Positions 59,518 through 64,000 of a stretch of DNA of 64,000 bases are shown one piece after another (within the stretch, counting starts at the first letter, position 1; every line of letters starts with the position of its first letter). The notes under the pieces were generated by a model that was not told where the DNA came from, made no database searches, and was given only the letters and a program-made list of their open reading frames with translations. This DNA is from Betaproteobacteria bacterium. GTDB lineage: Bacteria > Pseudomonadota > Gammaproteobacteria > Burkholderiales > SG8-39. The stretch covers positions 1-64,000 of the forward strand of contig JACPYS010000033.1 in the NCBI GenBank assembly GCA_016195915.1. The letters are read 5' to 3'. The position numbers were made by a program, and so were the translations under genes.

Positions 59518-60054
59518 TCATTGCATTACGTTGCACGTGATCTTTTGCGCGAGCGCGACATCGACGATCGTAGCGGTCTTAAGCGGCAGGTTGCCATTGC
59601 ATATCGTCTTCCATTGCGGATTGATGGCGTCGCTCCGTTCGTTGTTCTGCACCTCGTATGCGAGCGAGTATGTGCCCATCGGCACGAATTCTTTCGCGCC
59701 CGACGCGTGCTGGGTCCACGCACCGGGCTGACCGTCGACGATGAGCCGCCCTCTGAAGTCGAGCGGATTGATCATTACCGCGCGACTGCCGCTCAGGCTG
59801 AATGTGACGGTGCCCGGACGTGTTCCACCGGGCGTGGGCGCGGCAGTCTTCGCGGTAGGCTTGGACGCAGCACCGCCCAGGGCGTTGATATAGGACTCGT
59901 CGGCGCGGTCGAAGGCGTCTTGCGCCCTGATGAGGTCCGCCTTCGCCTTGTCGCGAGCAGTACGCGCCGCATCGATGGATTGCGCGGCCGCATCGAGGCA
60001 GATTGCCGGCACGGCAAGCAGGCAAAGCAGCAGCGCTCGAAATCGGGATTGCAT
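59518..60054 (-). CDS. Small periplasmic protein of unknown function
   Basis: The 178-residue protein has a signal peptide (FRALLLCLLAVPAICLDAAA) and then a short coiled-coil-like helix (ARTARDKAKADLIRAQDAFD). Residues ~80-178 are beta-rich: GTVTFSLSGSRAVMINPLDF, RLIVDGQPGAWTQHASGAKE and GTYSLAYEVQNNERSDA. There is no heme motif; two cysteines (CNG, CNV) near the C-terminus could form a disulfide. It is sandwiched between the cytochrome-porin and cytochrome c genes and is probably part of the same complex or its assembly. I do not recognise the family. Confidence 0.75.
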   Translation of the reverse strand: MQSRFRALLLCLLAVPAICLDAAAQSIDAARTARDKAKADLIRAQDAFDRADESYINALGGAASKPTAKTAAPTPGGTRPGTVTFSLSGSRAVMINPLDFRGRLIVDGQPGAWTQHASGAKEFVPMGTYSLAYEVQNNERSDAINPQWKTICNGNLPLKTATIVDVALAQKITCNVMQ

Positions 60055-60099
60055 GTGTCACCCTCTGATTGGACGAGCTTGTACTCGCTGGAAGTGGAC

Positions 60100-61671
60100 T
60101 CAGAACCCGAACATCACGCGGAACGTGAACCCATTGTCGGTGAGTCGCGCCGGCGTGGTGGCGACTCCGAGGGTCGGGATTAGCGCACCTGTTGCCGTGT
60201 CGTCGAATTTGTGGCTCCGGAACTCGGCGATCAGCTTGATGTTTTGCTCATAGAGGTGCTGCCAGCCAATAACGTAGTCGCGCTCCTTCGGGGTCGACCT
60301 TGTGATTCCGGTGTTGCCATTGACAGTCAAACCCGTATCGTCGAAAGCGCCGCCCTTGAGCCAGTCGTAACGACCGTAGAGCATCGTATTTTTCGACACC
60401 TGCCAATTGAGTTGGTTGAACCCGCCCCGCCATTTGAATTCGCGACCGAATCCAGTGGGATTGCTCTCGCGGTTGTACATGAATTGGTTCTCGAGCGAGA
60501 CAGGAATACCCGCGGGCGCGAGGCTCAGCGTGAAGTCCGGCCCCCACCGGTTGACTTTATTGGCGTTCTGGCTTCCGGACATGATTCCCGTAGCGCTCGA
60601 ATTGCCCGCGCCCAACGAGCCCGTGTTGCGAAGCGCGTCGCTGTAGGAGTCGGTACTGCGGAAGCCGAATAGGCCGAGCGACTGGTTGAAATAGCGCATC
60701 ACCCAGCGACCGTACAGGTCCTTGCTGGCGTTGTCAGCGGCCCTATTGTTGCGGCCGTTGGTCATGCCAAGGTGGTACTCTGCCCAGAACGTTTCCCTCT
60801 TCGCCGTGTCGCTAACCGGCTTCCCGAATGTGAGCATACCGTTCGCCTCGGCCATGACCTGCGGCTCGCTCAACCTAAAGAGGAAATCGTTGGGATCCCC
60901 GCCCACGACATCGTTTACCCTTCTCGGACTGATCAGACTTAGGGCCGTCCGCTCATAGATGAGGTACTGATTGACGGACAGACGTACCTTGCCCGCTGCG
61001 TAGGCCGTCGGAAGATGGGTGATGCCGGCAAGGAGGTTGACGCTATCGCGCGGCAAGCTGTTTCCGAAAAGGTTGTTCCACCAGAACTTCGCCACCTCGA
61101 AGGTCGGCGATTCGGTGTTGAATTTGACCTGGCGTCCGGGGTTGGTGTTGTATCTCGCTTCGAAATTACCTGTCGGCGTGAACTCCCACGCCCGCGTCTC
61201 GTACATAGGAAATTCGACAAAACCTGAGAAATGCTGCCCGACCGGCGACGTCATGAAGATGCTGGCATCCTCGAGGGCGAGACTCGTCCCCTTCGAGGTG
61301 ACATTTGAGCCGCCGGCTCCGGTGACTTGGCGTTTTTCCGTTCGGGAATCGATTCCCACGCCGGTGATGAATGACAGGGGAAGCGTTGACGGAATGGTGA
61401 CCCCCTTCGCGACTTCGGTGTCTTCGACGATCGGAGTCAGGTTCTGGCCGAAAATCGCGCGGTAGCCGCTAAGCCTGAACGTGACCCCCGCGGCGTTCAG
61501 GGCACCCCACATGGTGTGGCAACCTGAGCACTCCATGCCGTATCTGCGCGTATATGACGGTACCGCCCACGCGCTCTCGGTGAGGAGTGCAAGAAGCGTT
61601 GCAGTAAACACAGCATAGGCCGCGACGGTTCGTGCGAGCGATCCGGCGGACACCGCAAGTTTCAGTTTCAT
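60100..61671 (-). CDS. Outer-membrane monoheme cytochrome-porin fusion (Cyc2-like architecture)
   Basis: The 523-residue protein has a signal peptide, then VPSYTRRYGMECSGCHTMWG at the mature N-terminus, where CSGCH is a c-type heme site. The remaining ~470 residues are amphipathic beta strands with aromatic girdles (FVEFPMYETRAWEFTPTGNF, TFWAEYHLGMTNGRNNRAAD-like, NTMLYGRYDWLKGG) and the chain ends in FTFRVMFGF, with a terminal Phe as in outer-membrane barrels. Cyc2-type iron oxidases also join a heme to a barrel, but this family (VPSYxRxxGMxCxxCH) is less defined and occurs with nitrogen and carbon metabolism too. I start at ATG 61671. A sigma-54 promoter lies upstream. Confidence 0.82.
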   Translation of the reverse strand: MKLKLAVSAGSLARTVAAYAVFTATLLALLTESAWAVPSYTRRYGMECSGCHTMWGALNAAGVTFRLSGYRAIFGQNLTPIVEDTEVAKGVTIPSTLPLSFITGVGIDSRTEKRQVTGAGGSNVTSKGTSLALEDASIFMTSPVGQHFSGFVEFPMYETRAWEFTPTGNFEARYNTNPGRQVKFNTESPTFEVAKFWWNNLFGNSLPRDSVNLLAGITHLPTAYAAGKVRLSVNQYLIYERTALSLISPRRVNDVVGGDPNDFLFRLSEPQVMAEANGMLTFGKPVSDTAKRETFWAEYHLGMTNGRNNRAADNASKDLYGRWVMRYFNQSLGLFGFRSTDSYSDALRNTGSLGAGNSSATGIMSGSQNANKVNRWGPDFTLSLAPAGIPVSLENQFMYNRESNPTGFGREFKWRGGFNQLNWQVSKNTMLYGRYDWLKGGAFDDTGLTVNGNTGITRSTPKERDYVIGWQHLYEQNIKLIAEFRSHKFDDTATGALIPTLGVATTPARLTDNGFTFRVMFGF

Positions 61672-61810
61672 CCTATTCCCCTTAGCCGAAATACAAGAAA
61701 TGGTCGCCATTCCTCATGCGCGAGTTGCCGTCTGAGCATCTCCGATTCGGCCGCGAGCACAACTGCGGCCAACATTACACACGCCGGGAATTTAGCTATG
61801 CGCAACTACT

Positions 61811-61826
61811 CGCAAACCCCATGCCA
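61811..61826 (-). promoter_or_regulatory. Sigma-54 (-24/-12) promoter of the cytochrome-porin operon
   Basis: On the minus strand 61826-61811 reads TGGCATGGGGTTTGCG. Against the consensus TGGCACG-N4-TTGCW, it keeps GG at -24 and GC at -12 with the correct spacing; the only differences are T for C at one position and the last base G for A/T. Transcription should start near 61800, giving a leader of about 130 bases. The adjacent gene encodes a sigma-54 activator. Confidence 0.75.
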
Positions 61827-61900
61827 TGCTCTGGGTTGCGAAATAATCGCGAGCGAACAGGGAGTTGGTATTCAGGAAACGGTTCGGCGGAAGAACTGTC

Positions 61901-61916
61901 GTCTCGACCACGAGAC
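61901..61916. promoter_or_regulatory. Candidate activator-binding palindrome (or stem after the regulator gene)
   Basis: GTCTCG-ACCA-CGAGAC is a perfect inverted repeat. It lies about 75-90 bases upstream of the -24 element on the transcribed strand, the usual distance for an enhancer-binding protein's upstream site. It also lies 5 bases after the regulator gene's stop, so it could instead be a transcript stem; no T run follows it. Confidence 0.5.
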
Positions 61917-61921
61917 AGGTG

Positions 61922-63286
61922 TTACGAACCCGATACGAGTCCCAGCGGTTCGATGTGATTGTAGAAATTCTGCCGAGCGAGTCCGGCCAAACGAGCAGCC
62001 TCGGAAATATTCCCGCCGGCCAATTGAAGAAGATTCTTGAAGTATTCCCGCTCGAAGCCCTCTCGAGCTTCACGATACGGCAATGGCCGCGCGACTGGTA
62101 TGGGGCTGCGGGCAAGACCGCCGGGCATCCCCAAGTCCGCCAGTGTAATCGGCCCTCCTCCATTGATTACCACGGCGCGTTCCACCGCATTGCGCAGTTC
62201 GCGCACGTTCCCGGTCCAGGGGGCCGTTTCCATGCTCGCAATTGCGTCCGCGCCAAATGGACCCACGCTCTTGCCAAACTTGCTGCGGAAGTGCTCCAGA
62301 AAGAGCAGCGCGAGCGGCATGATGTCCTCGGGACGCTCACGCAACGGCGGGAGGCGAATCGCAACAACGTTGATGCGATAGAAAAGATCGGTGCGAAAAG
62401 TGCCCGCTTTGACCTCGGCCTCCAGAGACCTATTGGTCGCGCATATCAGGCGGAAATCGCTTGATCGCTGTGCTGTGCTTCCGAGGCGGGTGAAGGTGTG
62501 CTCTTGCAGTACGCGCAGCAGACTGGCTTGAAGCTTTGGGCTCATGTCGGTGATTTCGTCGAGCAATAGCGTGCCGCCATCTGCCTCCTCGAAATACCCC
62601 GGCGTCGTTTTCCCCGCCCCGGTAAACGCACCTTTCTCGTAACCGAACAGCGAAGCCTCGAGGAGCGATTCGGACAGCGCACCACAGTTGATTTCCATCA
62701 ACGGACCCTTGGCACGCCTGCTCAGTGCATGGATCTGCTTGGCGATTACCTCTTTCCCCGTGCCGCTCTCGCCTTCGATCAGGACTTTGGTGTCCAGCGG
62801 TGCCGCTTGCCGCGCCTGAGCAAGCACTCTTTCCATAACGGCGGAACGGCTGACGATGATTGGCCCGCCTGCGAAGGTTCCCAGTGTTTCACGCAAAGCG
62901 ACGATCTCGCGGTAGGCGCGGTCCATCTCCAGCGCTCGGTCTATCACTGTCCGCAACTCATCCAGATTCGTGAAGGGTTTGGTCAAATAGTCGAACAGTC
63001 CGTCACGCACTGCTCGCATGGCATCTCGCACATCGGCAAACCCGGTAATGAGGATGGCCATCTGTTGCGGACGCTCGGCATGCATTTCCGCGAATAGATC
63101 CAAGCCGCTGCCATCGGGCAGTCGCTGGTCGAGGATGACAAGATTGAAATCGGATTCGTGAAATGCCCGCCGTGCATGGGCCACGTCGGCTGCCGTTTGC
63201 AAAGCGGTCTCGCCGGAACGCAGTAAACCTTCGAACAGACGCCGTGTGTAGGAATCATCGTCAACAAGCAGGATTTCCGTTTTCAT
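61922..63286 (-). CDS. Sigma-54-dependent response regulator (NtrC/AtoC-type enhancer-binding protein)
   Basis: The 454-residue activator has a receiver domain (residues 1-120; ILLVDDDS with D9-D11 and the phosphoacceptor D53 in LVILDQRLPDG), an AAA+ domain with EGESGTGKE (Walker A), EKGAFTGAGK, which contains the sigma-54-contacting GAFTGA, and GGTLLLDEI (Walker B), plus a C-terminal Fis-type HTH (LQLAGGNISEAARLAGLARQ). It activates sigma-54 promoters when phosphorylated. I start at ATG 63286 with GAGGTG upstream; the frame is open further but lacks motifs. Four bases separate it from the kinase stop. A promoter of the right type starts downstream of it. Confidence 0.93.
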   Translation of the reverse strand: MKTEILLVDDDSYTRRLFEGLLRSGETALQTAADVAHARRAFHESDFNLVILDQRLPDGSGLDLFAEMHAERPQQMAILITGFADVRDAMRAVRDGLFDYLTKPFTNLDELRTVIDRALEMDRAYREIVALRETLGTFAGGPIIVSRSAVMERVLAQARQAAPLDTKVLIEGESGTGKEVIAKQIHALSRRAKGPLMEINCGALSESLLEASLFGYEKGAFTGAGKTTPGYFEEADGGTLLLDEITDMSPKLQASLLRVLQEHTFTRLGSTAQRSSDFRLICATNRSLEAEVKAGTFRTDLFYRINVVAIRLPPLRERPEDIMPLALLFLEHFRSKFGKSVGPFGADAIASMETAPWTGNVRELRNAVERAVVINGGGPITLADLGMPGGLARSPIPVARPLPYREAREGFEREYFKNLLQLAGGNISEAARLAGLARQNFYNHIEPLGLVSGS

Positions 63287-63290
63287 TGGT

Positions 63291-64000
63291 TCACCTCGAT
63301 GCCGGCAGCCAGATGACAAAGCGCGCACCGCCCCCTGGGTTGTTCCCCGCGTGAATACTGCCACCATGCTGGGCGACAATGTGTTGGGTAACCGAAAGCC
63401 CGAGGCCTGTGCCGCCGGAACGGGTCGTGAAGAACGGGGTAAATAGCCTAGCCGCCACTTCGGGCTTGATGCCCGAACCCCGATCGGACACGGCGATCCG
63501 GCAGCCCGGGACATCTTTGCTGTCGTCGTGCGCTAGTGACACCACCACCGGCCCCTTGGGCTCGGATAGGGCGGCGTTGTGAATCAAGTTAAAAAGGGCA
63601 TGACGCATCAGCACGGGATCGGCGTCAAGCATCAGCGGATGATCCGGTGCCGCTAAGGTGACGTCGGGATGTCCGGCCATACTTTGTTGAAAAAAAATGA
63701 TCGTCTCCCGAGTCAGCTCGTTCATGTCCGTCGGCTTCGGCTCGAAGCGCGAGACTTCGTTGAATTGCAACATGCGCTGAACGAACTCACGGCAGTCTTC
63801 TCCCGCTCTACGGACATTACCGAGCAATTCCCGTACCCGCTCCGGGTTATCCGCCTCGTGTTCCGCGAGTTCGGCAAGGTTGACTACGCCCACCAGCGGA
63901 TTGTTGAGTTGGTGCGCAATTTCGCTCACCATCTGCCCCAGGGCCGAGAGCTTTTCGACCCGCATGATGCGCTCGTGCTCGGCGCTCAATTTGATGAATC
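63291..64000 (-). CDS. Sensor histidine kinase, C-terminal part (cut by window edge)
   Basis: The visible 236 residues run off the right edge, so the sensory part is missing. SEIAHQLNNPLVGVVN carries the phosphoacceptor histidine (HisKA), RHALFNLIHNAALS is the N box, SDRGSGIKPEVA the G1 box and GGTGLGLSVTQHIVAQHGG the G2 box. HQLNNP instead of HEIRNP is typical of kinases paired with NtrC-type regulators. It autophosphorylates and passes the phosphate to the adjacent regulator. The first codon visible is within the gene, not its start. Confidence 0.9.
   Translation of the reverse strand, partial: FIKLSAEHERIMRVEKLSALGQMVSEIAHQLNNPLVGVVNLAELAEHEADNPERVRELLGNVRRAGEDCREFVQRMLQFNEVSRFEPKPTDMNELTRETIIFFQQSMAGHPDVTLAAPDHPLMLDADPVLMRHALFNLIHNAALSEPKGPVVVSLAHDDSKDVPGCRIAVSDRGSGIKPEVAARLFTPFFTTRSGGTGLGLSVTQHIVAQHGGSIHAGNNPGGGARFVIWLPASR

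Noticed and set aside
1-64000. CRISPR array, tRNA or rRNA genes
   Set aside because: No regularly spaced identical repeats and no recognisable tRNA or rRNA sequences were noticed on reading; a covariance scan would be decisive.

Overview
The window is GC-rich, densely coded DNA that looks like a member of the Betaproteobacteria (a Burkholderiales or Rhodocyclales type gene mix). The grounds are protein family resemblance: FadL-type porins, Liv-type ABC operons linked to CoA ligases, an RND pump, and a sigma-54 two-component system. No rRNA, tRNA or CRISPR array was recognised. The assignment is by eye, so the genus is left open.

Layout, left to right. Position 1-74 is the edge of an IS630-like transposase. 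262-4373 (minus) is an Fe3+/polyamine-type ABC importer. 4497-7479 (minus) holds an HdrD/DsrK-like iron-sulfur protein, a NarI/DsrM-like membrane subunit and an ABC membrane domain with no ATPase half. 7780-8871 is an Xre-HTH protein fused to an ImmA/IrrE peptidase, and 9112-10800 is a HAMP/adenylate cyclase. 11034-16091 is a sulfur-relay-like cluster (CsoR-family repressor, TusA, HbpS/GlcG, DsrE2, FadL-type porin, DUF302-like protein, Crp/Fnr regulator) with two palindromes in the divergent promoter region. 16124-20256 carries a PEP mutase/isocitrate lyase family enzyme, a Rieske oxygenase, a PLP aminotransferase and an exported methyltransferase.

20260-32179 is an accessory island. Its left edge is a scrapyard: an IS91 transposase remnant, a guaA-3'-end-like sequence and a mutS 5' stub. 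Its core is an Xre-like regulator diverging from a NADAR protein; a very tightly packed five-gene minus-strand operon (SIS-HAD fusion, phosphoribosyltransferase, P-loop ATPase, unknown protein, PfkB kinase); and a plus-strand set (frameshifted unknown gene, RelA/SpoT-type synthetase with a putative zinc knuckle, truncated HEPN protein). Enzymes of sugar-phosphate, PRPP, ADP-ribose and (p)ppGpp-type chemistry in one block make this the best candidate for a little-described nucleotide-based conflict or stress system.

32389-41370 has a second cyclase, a PIN-toxin remnant, and two divergent transport operons (a MacB-like ABC exporter with adaptor, and an RND pump) around a pair of palindromes. 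41474-58496 is a large catabolic region for CoA-linked breakdown of an unidentified carboxylic acid: metallo-hydrolase, two thiolases, two tandem SDRs, a TetR regulator, an alpha-methylacyl-CoA racemase-like enzyme, two acyl-CoA ligases, a complete Liv-type ABC importer and an MFS carrier. Two promoters there share an almost identical palindrome. The right end (59169-64000, minus) is a sigma-54 system: histidine kinase and response regulator, a well-matched -24/-12 promoter, then an outer-membrane cytochrome-porin fusion, a small periplasmic protein and a cytochrome c.
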